From positions 31,250,987-31,314,986 of the forward strand of contig CP136063.1 of NCBI GenBank assembly GCA_032622095.1: 64,000 bases of DNA. Direction: 5' to 3'. Positions within the stretch are counted from its first letter, which is position 1. Every line of letters starts with the position of its first letter. Under the pieces are notes generated by a model. It ran no database searches. It was not told the DNA's origin and saw nothing but the letters and a program-made list of their open reading frames with translations. The stretch is from Siphonodentalium dalli (taxonomy: Eukaryota; Mollusca; Scaphopoda; Gadilida; Siphonodentaliidae). Positions 1 to 11,824 of this stretch are shown here, piece after piece. The position numbers were made by a program, and so were the translations under genes.

Positions 1-143
1 CCAGACTTTATGTGTTTTCTACCGCGCTATATAACCTATAGTTATTCTGTGTTAATGGATTTCGATTCTTATTAAATGAGATTTCGACTATTTATAGACT
101 GCTGTTTCCCGAGGTCAGCTGATCTATAGGACAATTCTACGCG

Positions 144-1216
144 ATGGGTGATGCTAACATGACTGTTCACGAGACCGTCCAGACGGGAAATATATACGTC
201 ACAGTTGTGAAGTATGCGGAAAATCGTTTACTCGATCAGACAGCTTGGCGAGACATAAGATCATCCACACTGGAGATAAGCCTTACCATTGTGATATATG
301 CGGGAAATCATTTAGTTATTCGAGTGTCTTGGTGACACATACGAGAATCCACACAGGAGATAAGCCTTACCGTTGTGATATATGCGAGAAATCGTTTAAT
401 CAATCAAGATACTTGCTGAAACACAAGAAAATCCACATACATGTAGGTGACAAGCCTTATCATTGTGATATATGCGGGAAAGCGTTCACCCAGTCGAGTA
501 ACTTTGAGACACATAAGAGAATCCACACAGGAGAGAAGCCTTACCATTGTGATATCTGCGGGAAATCATTTAATGATTCGAGCACCTTGGTAAAACACAA
601 GAGAATCCACACCGGAGATAAGCCTTACCATTGTGGTATATGTGGGAAATCATTTAGTCATTCAAGTGTCTTGGTGACACATACGAGAATCCACACAGGA
701 GATAAGCCTTACCATTGTGATATATGCGGGAAATCGTTCACTCAATTGACCAACTTGGTGAATCATAAGATAATCCACACCGGAGATAAGCCTTACCATT
801 GTGATATATGCGGGAAATCGTTCACACAGTCGAGTAACTTTGAGACACATAAGAGAATCCACACAGGAGATAAGCCTTACGATTGTGTTATATGCGGAAA
901 ATCATTTATTCAATCGAGGGGTTTGTTGACGCACAAGAGAATACACACTGGAGTTAAGCCTTACCGATGTGATATATGCGGGAAATCATTTGATCAGTCA
1001 CAAGGTTTGGCGACACATACGCGAATCCACACCGGAGATAAGCCTTACCATTGTGATATATGCGGGAAATCATTTATTCAATCAAGCGCCTTGGCGAGAC
1101 ATAATAGAATTCATACAGGTGATAAGCCCTACCATTGTGATATATGCGGGAAATCATTTAATCGATCGGACATCATGGTGACACATAAGATAATCCACGC
1201 TGGAGATAAGCCTTAA
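144..1216 (+). CDS. C2H2 zinc-finger protein exon, 12 fingers, leader frameshifted
   Basis: Tandem C2H2 zinc-finger array, a likely sequence-specific DNA-binding nuclear protein. The fingers are open from about 197 to 1216: twelve units of the form C-x2-C-x12-H-x3-H with HTGDKP-type linkers. One linker is longer (HIHVGDKP near 430-450). The leader from the ATG at 144 (MGDANMTVHE) matches the leader of the 18-finger gene at 34546, including the preceding TATAGGACAAT. Here, however, the leader is in another frame: the segment around 190-200 is 2 nt longer than in the paralogue. No in-frame ATG precedes finger 1 in its own frame (upstream stop at 155-157). The array ends at a TAA at 1214-1216, where a TAC tyrosine codon would continue the next finger. 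No KRAB, BTB or SCAN domain is visible. It is either a recent pseudogene or an exon spliced from elsewhere. Finger identity is certain; function is not. Confidence 0.75.
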
Positions 1217-1540
1217 CGTTGTGATATATGCCCGAATGTATGTAGTCAGTCCGGCCCCTTGACTGTATACAAAACAATTCATACCGGAGATCGCCCGTAT
1301 CAATGCGATACATGTATGTCCGGGGAATCCATTCTCTTGCATCGCTAACTTGATCGAACATAAGATAATTCACACCGGAAATTATGACTGTGATATGTGC
1401 GGGAAATAAGTTAATCGGTGAGATTACTTTATATAAAACAATTCACCGGAGATTGCCCGTCCGACATGTCCTGGGAATCCATTCTCTTGCAGCGATAACT
1501 TAATCGAACAGAAGATAATTCACACCGGAAATCGCCGATA
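1217..1540 (+). pseudogene. Decayed zinc fingers downstream of the 12-finger array
   Basis: Recognisable finger pieces follow the terminating TAA: CDIC, then [14 protein letters not shown], then IIHTGNYDCDMCGK followed by a stop. They are in shifting frames with stops. This shows that the array was once longer and was cut by the TAC-to-TAA change. The last trace is an IIHTGN-like piece near 1516-1540. Confidence 0.7.
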
Positions 1541-2074
1541 ATTATTATTATTACCACTTTATAGGGCGTTCTCTAGGCCATTGATAATGTTTTTGGTGGC
1601 GTTCCAAATAGCGTATTGTTACCAAAACAGCGGGCCGCGGGCCGATAATGAGAAGCCTAGTTCAATATCGGCCCGCCGCCCGGAAACTATAGATCTCGTT
1701 TATTATCGCGAGAGTTACGTCCCTTCAACTTCCGATGTGGCGTGTTTATTTCAAGAAAATAATGGGAAGATGTATCCGATTTCCTCGACACTATAGTGGT
1801 TTTATGATTGGAATTCACGCTATATGATTGAATTATTGTATCAAGCGTAAGTATGCATTGATAATTTTAGCTGTCAACCTCTCATTGGTTGTTACTCGTC
1901 TCCAATGCTGGGTTTTCCCCTGTCCTATTTTCGAGACTATGTCAGTCCGTGTCAGCTGACAAGTCAAATGGTATCAAATTTAAATGTTCTTGAATATATT
2001 TCTCTCTTAATCTACTTCATTATTCCACTAAATCCTCAAATGGGTCAAATGTCCAAAACTGTGGTAATAATAGT
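1541..2074. other. No recognisable gene
   Basis: Short open frames only, for example 71 codons at 1581-1796 with no family resemblance. A GC-rich patch lies near 1630-1680. I see nothing I can name. Confidence 0.5.
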
Positions 2075-2250
2075 AATAACATGATTTCATCGGGCATTAT
2101 GGTTTATTAACGGCCCTCTGGAATGATTAACAGCCCTCGGGCCTATTAGCGTCCCTCGACTTCGTCTCGGGCCGCTAATAGGCCCTTGAGCTGTTAATCA
2201 TTCCAGCCAGGCCGTTAATAAACCATAACGCCCTCAAAAATCATCTTATT
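2075..2250. repeat. Imperfect 176-bp palindrome (foldback MITE-like)
   Basis: The left arm (AATAACATGATTT... TTATGGTTTATTAACGGCC) is mirrored by the right arm (GGCCGTTAATAAACCATAA... TCATCTTATT), with the turn near 2160. The two arms cover nearly the whole length, with small mismatches. It splits the decaying ZNF tail, because finger remnants resume right after it. Confidence 0.75.
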
Positions 2251-2251
2251 G

Positions 2252-2325
2252 TTATATTGTGATATGTGCGGGAAATAATTTAATCGGTGACTTTATATTA
2301 AAAAATTCATACCAAACGGAGAATA
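2252..2325 (+). pseudogene. Zinc-finger remnant
   Basis: TGTGATATGTGCGGGAAATA and the following bases repeat the remnant at 1390-1450 (a CDMCGK core then a stop). It is a duplicated, dead finger fragment. Confidence 0.55.
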
Positions 2326-2327
2326 AG

Positions 2328-3208
2328 TGAATTTAAAACTAAAGTTCTCGGCCAATCAGAATGTGTTTCTGCAAAATATTTGTCTTTTTGTTGACGTGTT
2401 GGTTAAAATAAATATATAACCTGATATTGGTTGGTGTAAACATATTTATTTCTCTAAATCATGCACATTAATTAACAGAGTTGTATAATATATATAAAGA
2501 CAATTATTTTAGAGAATGGGAATTGGCAGAAAGTGTGATGCTTATATTAGCCATTTCCCCATCTTTGTCATACACATGTGGTGGTGTCTTTATTGCTTTT
2601 TCATAATGTTCATTTCCCAGTTAGATTTTGTTTTTATTTGAATGTTTCTATCTTATTATAATTGTCAGCGTCTGGGGCATAGACTGTCCAACAGTAACCC
2701 ATAATAATGGGTCACTGTTGGGCAGTCCACGCGTCACGTGAACTGAATTGTTACTACCTGTTTGTTTGCGACCTGACCATTGGCCCCACTCGATCAGTTT
2801 CCAATAATCATATAGCACAATTAACGTTTCAAGATCGATACGACAAGAGTGGTGCATATCGTATGTATATACTTATTGCGAGCAATTCCATATTATCATG
2901 CCCGAACACCGAATAGGAGATATGAGATGTTTTCTAATTTTCTGAATTGGACTGTATATCTAGTCACCTCGATGTGACAATGTGCTTTTGTACTCTCGTC
3001 TTGTTTCATTTATAGGCAGGAATTATCATTTATTTAACTGTATTTATTTATACTTATTCAAACTTATTTATATAGAGAGCGACTTTGGTAAGGTTCAATT
3101 TGAGAATCGTTTAGACAACAATATAAATTTTTGAACCCTCAAAAATATATCGATATTCTCTTCCAGTGATAGTTCGCTGTTTCCATGTAACAGGGATGCT
3201 ATGCCTGG
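2328..3208. other. AT-rich stretch without a recognisable gene
   Basis: No supportable coding sequence. It contains a short perfect-looking hairpin at 2682-2727 (listed separately). Confidence 0.5.
2682..2727. repeat. 46-bp hairpin
   Basis: The arm GACTGTCCAACAGTAACCCA is mirrored by TGGGTCACTGTTGGGCAGTC across a 6-bp loop, with two mismatches. It has no poly-T tail and its function is unknown. Confidence 0.6.
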
Positions 3209-3964
3209 TCAGGTTATTATTCCTGCGAAGCATCTATTTCTTTCAACAGAGAATCTGCGACAATAAAAAAGAAAATGTTCTGCCATTTCTTCGGCACCAC
3301 ATATGCATAAAGGGCTATCATTCAAATGATTACTGTGAAGATCATGATTTAAATTACTGCATGCCAGTCTTAGTCGGCAATGGTATATATGGCTTGCTCT
3401 CGTATATGCGAATTCCAGATATCGAGGAAGTTCTTTGATAGCGCTATTCAGAAGAACTTTAAAGTCTGAGAGTGTTTCACAGTTCCTCGCTTCTGGTTTC
3501 AACTTGTTCCAAAGATTGATTAATCGTGGAAGGAAGGATTTCGGATAAGTAACTGAATTGCAGAAGGGTACTCTAAGGTCATCTGATCTCGTGTCATATC
3601 CACTTGTACGCGATACTTTATTCGGAACAGCATTGTATAAGTAAGGGGGAGTGAGTTTTTTTGTCATTTTAAAATACACAAGTTTAGAGTGTTCTCTCCG
3701 TTTTGATAATGTGTCCCACCAAACTTCTTAGAGAACTATGTCTTTATTACAACTTCTAGTCCCACCGGTTACTAGTCTAGCTGCTTCATATTGAATATCT
3801 TCTAAAGAATCGGCTTCTTCGCCTGTACAGTTATCCCAAACTGAGGAAGCATATTCCAAGACAGGTCGAATACAGGACAAATAGATTCTTTCTAAAGTTC
3901 TTCTGTCAAGGAAAAATTTATATTTCCTCAGTATGTACATTCTTTTTGGTAGCTCGATTTCCAA
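3209..3964 (-). mobile_element. Non-LTR retrotransposon (LINE) 3' coding remnant
   Basis: Two minus-strand open pieces (3964-3728, then 3679-3209) are separated by a frameshift. The upstream piece has the post-RT thumb signature YLSCIRPVLEYASSVWDN. The downstream piece ends with the terminal zinc-knuckle style found in CR1/Jockey-type LINEs: CSNLN, then C-x-C and HFLFYC. The element is truncated at its 5' side and dead. The clade is not certain. Confidence 0.8.
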
Positions 3965-3989
3965 TATCTTCTATACACTCTTAAACGTT

Positions 3990-4310
3990 TTGGTTTTTTA
4001 AAATACCAAATTTGGTTTTGAAATTTGTCCCATATATGTAACCAAATTTGGTTTTGATCAAAACCAAATACCAAGCGCCAACTGGTTTTGATCAAAACCA
4101 AAATTGGTTTTGATCAAAACCAAATTGTATGAATATTTGGTTTCGATCAACACCAAAATTGGTTTTGAACTTTTGTCCCATATATGTAACCAAATTAGGT
4201 TTTGATCAAAACCAAATACCAAGCGCCAACTGGTTTTGATCAAAACCCAAACTGGTTTTATATATGAAACCAATTTTGGTTTTGATAAAAAACAATTTTG
4301 TGCCATACAA
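3990..4310. repeat. Palindromic tandem repeat built on GGTTTTGATCAAAACC
   Basis: The self-complementary core GGTTTTGATCAAAACC recurs several times. A ~150-bp block (from about 4035, including AAATACCAAGCGCCAACTGG) is repeated from about 4188. The 82-codon reading frame across it is a by-product. Confidence 0.8.
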
Positions 4311-4634
4311 CATACTTATGCAACCTTTAAGGGTACTGTACACTAAATCCACCCAGTTATTGTACCATATCCATAGTCAATAAAATATATGCAACACATG
4401 AATGAATTGATTTTCATTATAATTACCAATCCATTGATATGTTAAAGGGCTAATTATAAAAAGGCTTTAGACAGTCTGAAACAGATGCCACCAGATTCAA
4501 TTTCCAGAAAAAAAATTCAGCTGATCACTTGCATACTACAGGCTATCAAATTTCTATATTATGGCTTCCATACCCTCCCGCAAACATACATGTTCATGTA
4601 TATGGGTTCTTTTTGCTAATTGGTCAAATCTTAA

Positions 4635-5115
4635 AGGTGGATTATCTCTTTGTAAACATGTATTATATAGTTACCGGGGTATAAATATTAGATTTGAATC
4701 GAAGACTCCTGTCCGGAAATGCTTCTATCGATTAATATTCATTTTATTTCGAATATTTTCTGGTCTAAAAAGGTGTGTTTGTTCAGCTAACGAACAATAG
4801 TGGTTACTGTTAACAGAGACCAGAAATTATATTGTGCAATTTTGTCACAAATAAACGTTAATTATACTCATTATCGCATATATCTGTGGAACAAAACAAT
4901 ACTAACAACCAATCTGTGACATTCGTTGCGTAGCCGTATGAACAGCCCAGTGCTCTATATCGCAATACGGTCTCATCCGAATGGTCGGTTCTAAAAATAG
5001 TAACATAAATGGGCCCGATTTAATATTCGAAATAAAATCAATATTAATTGATAGAAGCTTTTCCGGACAAAGGTCTTCAGTTCATATCTATTATTTTATA
5101 CCCACGCAACTATTT
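4635..5115. mobile_element. TTAA-target MITE, right end truncated
   Basis: It starts after TTAA (4631-4634) with AGGTGGATTATCTCTTTG. An inner arm (to about 4760) is mirrored around 5025-5110. The same family occurs at 50148-51193 and 61179-62150, where complete 520-bp copies end in AATCCACCT then TTAA. Here the last ~30 bp of the right end are missing. A TTAA target suggests mobilisation by a piggyBac- or Kolobok-type transposase (inference). Confidence 0.75.
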
Positions 5116-5947
5116 AGTTCATCACACCCTTCTTATATTGAACATTCCCAAGAATGACAGCTCATCTGTTTTACACCTGTCATGCAGTAGAAATTTAAAG
5201 ATCAGCAAACTCCTTTATATTGGTATCTGATGAATATAGCAGCACTTGACAACATAGCATGTTACTAACTTCCCACAGGCTGCACCACACTTGTATATTG
5301 TGGTGCAATATTTATGAATGAAAAGTTGACGAATAACATATTCTATCTGCACAGATAACACACATGCCTCCTCTGAATACTGTGCACATTCTGGTACTAA
5401 AGTTTCCAATGCCAGTGAACGAACATACTCTGAAAAGAAATGCATAAAATACTATGTTTAGAAAAAGTCAGATTTAAAGACATATATTGCAGACTTATTT
5501 CATTGAATATTAAAAGCATTGTTAGGGCATTGCAAAATATGCCCATGGCAATTCCAACAAAAGGCCTTTAACTCTGGTGAAATTGACGTGCTGAACCAAA
5601 ACTCAAACTTGACCTGTATTTTGTACATTAAAACACACACATTTCAAATTTCATTCAACTCAGTTGAGACTATCTAAAGTTATCATCTGACATCTGGAAT
5701 CCAAAAGCGAACTAACATACACTAACAATGCAGCATAATAAATCCCCTTTTTTAAACAGGCATATATGGGTGCATATAAACAATCAGTTAGTATCCAAAC
5801 ACTATCCCCACTGGAATTATGTAGCAAAAACCTGAGATTAAGAACTAAAATTCCAACCATATCCACTGTAGCATTTCAGAAAATACAATGGTTGAACCAC
5901 GCACAAATGTAAACATTTACTACTTTATTCAGGGCACCTTATAAACA
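5116..5947. other. No recognisable gene
   Basis: Only short reading frames (up to 76 codons) without family features. It lies between a MITE and a ZNF array. Confidence 0.5.
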
Positions 5948-6836
5948 TTACTGAAATGATTGTCCCAATAATAGTGATAATGACTTCTCGCACGCATCAC
6001 ATTGATACGGGCGATCCCCCGTGTGGATCATCTTATGTTCGGTCAGCCTAATCGAAAGCTTAAATGATTTATCACACATATCGCATTGATATGGGCGATC
6101 CCCGGTGTGGACCTTTTTATGTTTCGCCAGGTAACTCGACAGAGTAAATGATTTCTCGCACACATCACATTGATACGGGCGATCCCCGGTGTGGATTCTC
6201 TTATGCAAAGTCAGGTAATTTGATCGAGTAAATGATTTATCGCAAACATCACATTGATGTCGACGATCACCCGTGTGGACCTTTTTATGTTTCGCCAGGT
6301 AACTCGACAGAGTAAATGATTTCTCGCACACATCACATTGATACGGGCGATCCCCGGTGTGGATTCTCTTATGCAAAGTCAGGTAATTTGATCGAGTAAA
6401 TGATTTATCGCAAACATCACATTGATATGGGCTATCCTCAATGTGGATCCTTTTATGTGTATTCAGGTTACTCGTGTGAACAAATAATTATTGCACACAT
6501 CACATTGGTACGAGCGATCCACGCCGTGGGTCCTCTTATGTGCATTCATGTTACCTGACTGATTAAATGATTTCTGGCACACATCACATTGAAACGGGCG
6601 ATCCCCAATGTGAATCATCTTATGTTTCGTCAGCGCAGACAGGTATGTAAATGATTTCTCGCACACATCACATTTACACGGGCGGCCACCAGTGTGAATC
6701 ATCCTCTTATGTTTAATCAGGATAGACAAGTATGCAAATGATTTCTCGCGCACATCACATTGATATGGGCGATCACCACTGTGGACACGCTTATGTTCAT
6801 GCTTTGTCTTAGTGTGCAAAATGATAAGCGAATCCA
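5948..6836 (-). pseudogene. C2H2 zinc-finger gene, broken ([16 protein letters not shown] type)
   Basis: Minus-strand array of about nine fingers in two frames: 6837-6463, then 6376-5948 with its in-frame continuation above. The break is at about 6480, where the finger reads VCNNYLF in one frame and ..FVHTSNLNTHKRIH in the other. One finger has Cys replaced by Arg (CDVREKSF), and several linkers are off-consensus (TGGRPC, HIGDRP, HGVDRS). The 3' end degenerates into SLLLGQSFQ. The apparent start ATG at 6837-6835 uses the first base of the transposon end at 6837, so it is an artefact of insertion. The text before finger 1 (DSL..LHTKT) resembles the leader at 37560 (SDSLHSKT), suggesting paralogues. 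Confidence 0.75.
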
Positions 6837-9118
6837 TAGTCCAGACGCCAAGTCTGAAAAGAGCTCTATTTTAGGAGTTTGTTCAACCGGCGTGGTAGAA
6901 AATATTCATGGTTGCCTAGTTATCGCCCAATGTGTCTATTTTGGCGTCAGGGTAGATGTATGCTCCAAAAGTGTTGCAGTTTTGAGAAAAATCGACTTTT
7001 ATCACATGCATGCTAATAAAAATGGGACTAATTATTGATGGCATGAGGGTTAGTAAAACATAACTTTTATCGAAATAACGGACACCCTATTTCTTGCAAA
7101 GGCACCGCCCTGTACTGAAATCTGACTTACACCTACATATTGTAAGTTCGAGGACAGCAGCCGGAGCCGGTGGGAGAGACATCATCTCCGGGACAAGTTG
7201 TCCATTAGAATTGAGAACCCACCCATTCAATCGTGGTGATGGCAGTATCAGCATTGGGAAGAGGGCATGTGTCCATATATAAATTTGGTAGTTAACACGT
7301 TTCAAGTGCAAATTGAATGAGTCCATTGTTGGTGGGAGTTTTTCACCTTTGGTGTTCTTTTTGCTGAACAATTCATAACGTAACTCATCAAGGGAGGTCA
7401 GTTCACGGTGCGCATAAACCAAACTAACTAGAGACACACATGTCGCCTTCACATGTTCCTTAATGATAGTCCCTATCCCATCCTCAAGAAGGCTGGGGAC
7501 ATTTCTGGGTGATCTTGCAATGTTCGAAACCATTTCAATTTCCCAATAAACTGAAAGCGATTGCAGAGTCACATCCACTCTATGCATGGATAGCTGGCAT
7601 AGCCATAGCCCAAATCCCTCGCGCAATCATGCACTGTTATATATCGACGCCGTTTGCCAACGCCAGTGAGGAAGAATATCTCTGTTATGCCCAGTAGTAC
7701 ACAATACAGTGGAAACATTGCCAGGACGTCGGATGCCTCCATGTACGAAGATTTGTTCGCGTCGTGTAGCCTACTCATTTCAAATGTCTACAAACGCAAC
7801 TGATGCCTTCAGATGCGCAGTGAGCTAGAACCTATCCAGAGCCGCGGCGTGACAACACAAACTTCGATATTTGTCGCAGTTCGTGTTGATGGATTGTTCA
7901 ATTGTCATATCATGCCAAACACAAGAGAAAGGCGTGCAAGTATAGTGAACAGACGTGTTATTTTGGAAAACGGCGGATGCTAATTCCGGCTTCTTCTCGA
8001 ACATTCGCCTCGGTTCCGCTACATTTACTAATCTCCATCGCGCGCAGTGCACATGTTTACACATGAAATCAAGATGAAGCATTTCTGCTGATGTTTCTAT
8101 CTCCATCAATCTATTATCATCGCGCTTAGCAGCAATATAGTCAAGTAGCAGTTGTGACAAATCAGATACATAGTTGTCCCAGAACACCAACGTTTTCGAT
8201 ACTTTTCTGGCATGGTCTAGAAACTCGCCAAACTTTACGAACAGAGGCTCTGTAGCTGACTGGAATTCAGTGACACTTTTTTGTAAGCTGTGCCTGCTAT
8301 CATCGTTCAGTTCGCTGAACAAGTCCATCACAGTTTCTGCCTTTGCAACAATATTGTCCATTATGTGTGACTCAATTTGTTCTCCGTTGCAGCTAAGCCA
8401 TTCCAGAAATGCCTTACACATTAACTGTCCGAATGCTTCGTGCATCAATTGATGTAAGCGAACGCCGTGGTTATACGAGTTTTCACACAAAATCCGATTG
8501 ACCAGCCTCTACAGCAATGTACTCGAATCCACTTCCATGCATTATCTTGCCTATGTCACCCATGAAGTTGATGGCTCTGTCAATGCCTCCAAATTCAAAC
8601 TCGTCGTTCTTAAATTCAGCCAGTTTCTCCATTTAATCATCTGAGCCTTGCAGTATATCGCTTCTTCATATGTAACACACGGCCAATTCTGCCCTAGAGT
8701 CCTGAACAAATTCTGAAACTGTTTCATCATGGTATAGATTGTTTTGAAATCAGCTGCTGAGCCTGGAATCATCGGACAGTATCCAATGTTAGTCTTGGTC
8801 ACGTTAATTCGATTGGTGACACTCGTGTGATATACAGTCCAGCCAGGGACAGATGACGATTTACTAAACTCTACATAAAATATTTTCGTTGGAATTGTAC
8901 GCAAGAGAACATAGTTTTTGTCAGTCGACCTCAATAATGTATATTCTGGGGAACACTGGTTGAACCAACTGATGCGCACATTTCCAATAAAATGTGCGGG
9001 GTCCGGTTGTTTCCCTCCAATGTTTGGGCTCAGACGCAATTCCGGATTTTCTATGCTGGGCACCCATACTTGGGACGACGTCGAAAGAACCCCTGCTCGT
9101 ATCAGCTACCTGATATAA
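6837..9118 (-). mobile_element. TAGTCC-family (Academ-like) transposon, copy 1, right part lost
   Basis: The left terminus TAGTCCAGACGCCAAGTCTG begins at 6837 directly against the ZNF coding sequence. About 250 bp of TIR is followed by the 3' end of the transposase gene on the minus strand. This TIR subtype (GGCGTGGTAG... GATGTATGCTCC) is shared with the copy starting at 37760. It differs from the TIR of the copies at 12840 and 27893 after the first ~50 bp. The element is cut at 9119 by a foldback-element end. Confidence 0.7.
7087..9063 (-). pseudogene. XPG/Cys8-type transposase gene, C-terminal two thirds, copy 1
   Basis: Read from 9063 down. The first piece (9063-8551) holds VPGWTVYHTSVTNRINVTKTNIG. 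and the YTMMKQFQNLFRTLG region. The second (8490-7825, 221 codons) holds NSYNHGVRLHQLMHEAFGQL and LDFMCKHVHCARW. The third (7778-7569) holds EASDVLAM.. and FFLTGVGKRRRYI. The last (7626-7087) holds LKRVNYQIYIWTHALFPM and SLPPAPAAVLELTICRCKSD. These blocks follow the order of a large protein family I know from cnidarian and mollusc genomes: acidic DTDV-like and GCDST-like motifs of an XPG/PIN-type nuclease, then a Cys8 motif. Here the Cys8 motif is damaged (a Cys to Phe, and an early end after RCLCKK) and frames shift between pieces. Academ assignment is inference. Confidence 0.65.
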
Positions 9119-9276
9119 TAGTCTGGTCGATAAACTAAAATTTAGGGTCAACCTAGAAAAAAGTTGGACTAAGTTGGTTTCTATTCCATTTTGAAGAGGA
9201 ATATATCCTCTATAACATATCCAAAATCCGCTAAAATCCGCTTTGAGCATTTTCTGTAATACAAGATGGCGTCCAT
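9119..9276. mobile_element. Solo end of the TAGTCTGGTCG foldback element (repeated at 11880-12037)
   Basis: The sequence from TAGTCTGGTCGATAAAC to about ACAAGATGGCGTCCA matches the first ~150 bp of both arms of the complete foldback element at 14976-19320. No opposite end follows before 10081. The next ~800 bp (9277-10081) is shared only with its tandem duplicate and has no recognisable gene. Confidence 0.8.
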
Positions 9277-10081
9277 GAGGGCAGTTGCTATAGAAAAATC
9301 CTGAATTTCAATGGTAGGTGCGCCAACAAATACCAAATTAGTAATAAAATAAAATTCACACAAACAATCCTTAGTCGTAAACCATATCGGTAGAATGTCT
9401 GTCCAAAATGGCCGCCAAAATGGACAAAATTGAATGAAATTTAAAATTTGCGGGAAATTGAATAGCTGGTTATACAAGAACGAACAGGCCGTCGAATTAT
9501 ACGAGGAAGAATGGTTTCAGAATATAAGGGGAGATATTAATAATAGTATGTAAGAATTCTTTCTAATGTATCTCGCGAGAGAGCAACATAAAGCCAGGTC
9601 TCATACAACGATTGAGTGTGGACCTTTTGGGGCGCTAAGAAATAAGAGAATAACGCAGTTTTATCTGTACTGTTTATCTTGAATCGTGTAATATATGTGT
9701 ATTAAAACAGTTAAATGTGATCTAATAAGGATGTATTCATTGTGTAACCTTTTCTAGAAGCAGAAATATATGTAATGAAAACAGTCTCACGAATGTGACC
9801 GATAATCATTTATTTTTGAATCTACAACACACAGTCTGTAAAAATTCACTATTATAGAACAGTGTGAAAGCTATTCATATGGTACTATGTAAAATGTGTA
9901 GATCCTATTGTCCGTGTCTTAAAATAGTAGTCAAAGTTGCCTCCGGTCAAGTGATTAAACACGAATATTTCACTTTTATCATAAAAATACATGGTGGTAT
10001 ACCATGAACGCAATTTATCAAAATACAAAGGATTACAATAGACTATCTTCAATAAATTCTCAATAACCCAATTTGCCTATA

Positions 10082-10891
10082 TAGTCCAGACGCCAGGAAT
10101 TTTTTTTTAGATTCTGTTCAACCGGCCACCAAGAAAATTTCCGCCTATTGCATGTTGTGGGGAACTACATTGCGGTTCATGTAAGGGTGGATGTAATTTC
10201 TGAAAGTGTTGCAAAATTTTTTTATTCATGGTTTTTGATTGAATAAAGCTTAAAATAACCATAAACTGATATTTCAAACTACAGATGACACTTTATGTCA
10301 TATTGGCATTATTTCCTTTAAAATGTTAGGAATAGAGATATTATTTCACATCGCCACATATAAATACTATTTTCGAAAACAAATTATTTAAGTGCGTTTT
10401 TTGGGCAAATATTTGCTTTCGTTTCAATTTATTTCTGAAACTGATAGCACACAGCTTGTAATTTCCCTAGTTAAATCCGAATGTTAAAGAGTAATAATTT
10501 TCTACGACAAGCTGGGAAGTCAAATTGCCAGAAAAAAACTCTGGATAATGCCTTGAATGACTATTTTTTGTAAAAAATATAAACCTCCCCCCCCCTAAAA
10601 TTAGAAAATTGTCATTTTTGGAAATTTTGATCATAAGACGCTTGTTATGTAATATCACAATGGAAATACACCAGTACCCGATCTTACCGTTGTCACAATG
10701 TCAACCGAGGGTCAAATTAGTACCGAGTTGTAGTTTTAAGCTAAACCTAGTGATTGCATATAAATATTCAAGACGGCCTCCATCATTCAATAAGTGAAAT
10801 CAGACCATACGGATGTGATCATATTATATTTAGTTGCAGGACATAAAGCTCAAGTTTGAACAACTTCTGAATGTCTAAAAGTTCATACAGC
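10082..10891. mobile_element. Left TIR fragment of the TAGTCC-family transposon (duplicate)
   Basis: It begins TAGTCCAGACGCCAGGAATT and runs through the A-subtype TIR until the tandem-duplication junction. It is the duplicated twin of 12840-13650, not an independent insertion. Confidence 0.85.
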
Positions 10892-11824
10892 AGCAATATA
10901 GTCAAGCAGCAGTTGTGACAAATCAGATACATAGTTGTCCCAGAACACAAACGTTTTCGATACTTTTCTGGCATGGTCTAGAAACTCGCCAAACTTTACG
11001 AACAGAGACTCTGTAGCTGACTGGAATTCAGTGACACTTTTTTGTAAGCTGTGCCTGCTATCATCGTTCAGTTCGCTGAACAAGTCCATCACAGTTTCTG
11101 CCTTTGCAACAATATTGTCCATTATGTGTGACTCAATTTGTTCTCCGTTGCAGCTAAGCCATTCCAGAAATGCCTTACACATTAACTGTCCGAATGCTTC
11201 GTGCATCAATTGATGTAAGCGAACGCCGTGGTTATACGAGTTTTCACACAAAATCCGATTGACCAGCCTCTACAGCAATGTACTCGAATCCACTTCCATG
11301 CATTATCTTGCCTATGTCACCCACGAAGTTGATGGCTCTGTCAATGCCTCCAAATTCAAACTCGTCGTTCTTAAATTCAGCCAGTTTCTCCATTTAATCA
11401 TCTGAGCCTTGCAGTATATCGCTTCTTCATATGTAACACACGGCCAATTCTGCCCTAGAGTCCTGAACAAATTCTGAAACTGTTTCATCATGGTATAGAT
11501 TGTTTTGAAATCAGCTGCTGAGCCTGGAATCATCGGACAGTATCCAATGTTAGTCTTGGTCACGTTAATTCGATTGGTGACACTCGTGTGATATACAGTC
11601 CAGCCAGGGACAGATGACGATTTACTAAACTCTACATAAAATATTTTCGTTGGAATTGTACGCAAGAGAACATAGTTTTTGTCAGTCGACCTCAATAATG
11701 TATATTCTGGGGAACACTGGTTGAACCAACTGATGCGCACATTTCCAATAAAATGTGCGGGGTCCGGTTGTTTCCCTCCAATGTTTGGGCTCAGACGCAA
11801 TTCCGGATTCTCTATGCTGGGCAC
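10892..11824 (-). pseudogene. Duplicate of the transposase middle region (from the tandem duplication)
   Basis: The pieces 11824-11312 and 11251-10883 are near-identical copies of 9063-8551 and 8490-8130. The second is cut at the duplication junction, so it ends in IAAV after LLLDY. It is not an independent gene. Confidence 0.8.

Noticed and set aside
2707..2916. Two overlapping 69-codon frames around the 2682 hairpin
   Set aside because: They arise from the inverted repeat. No similarity to any family known to me.
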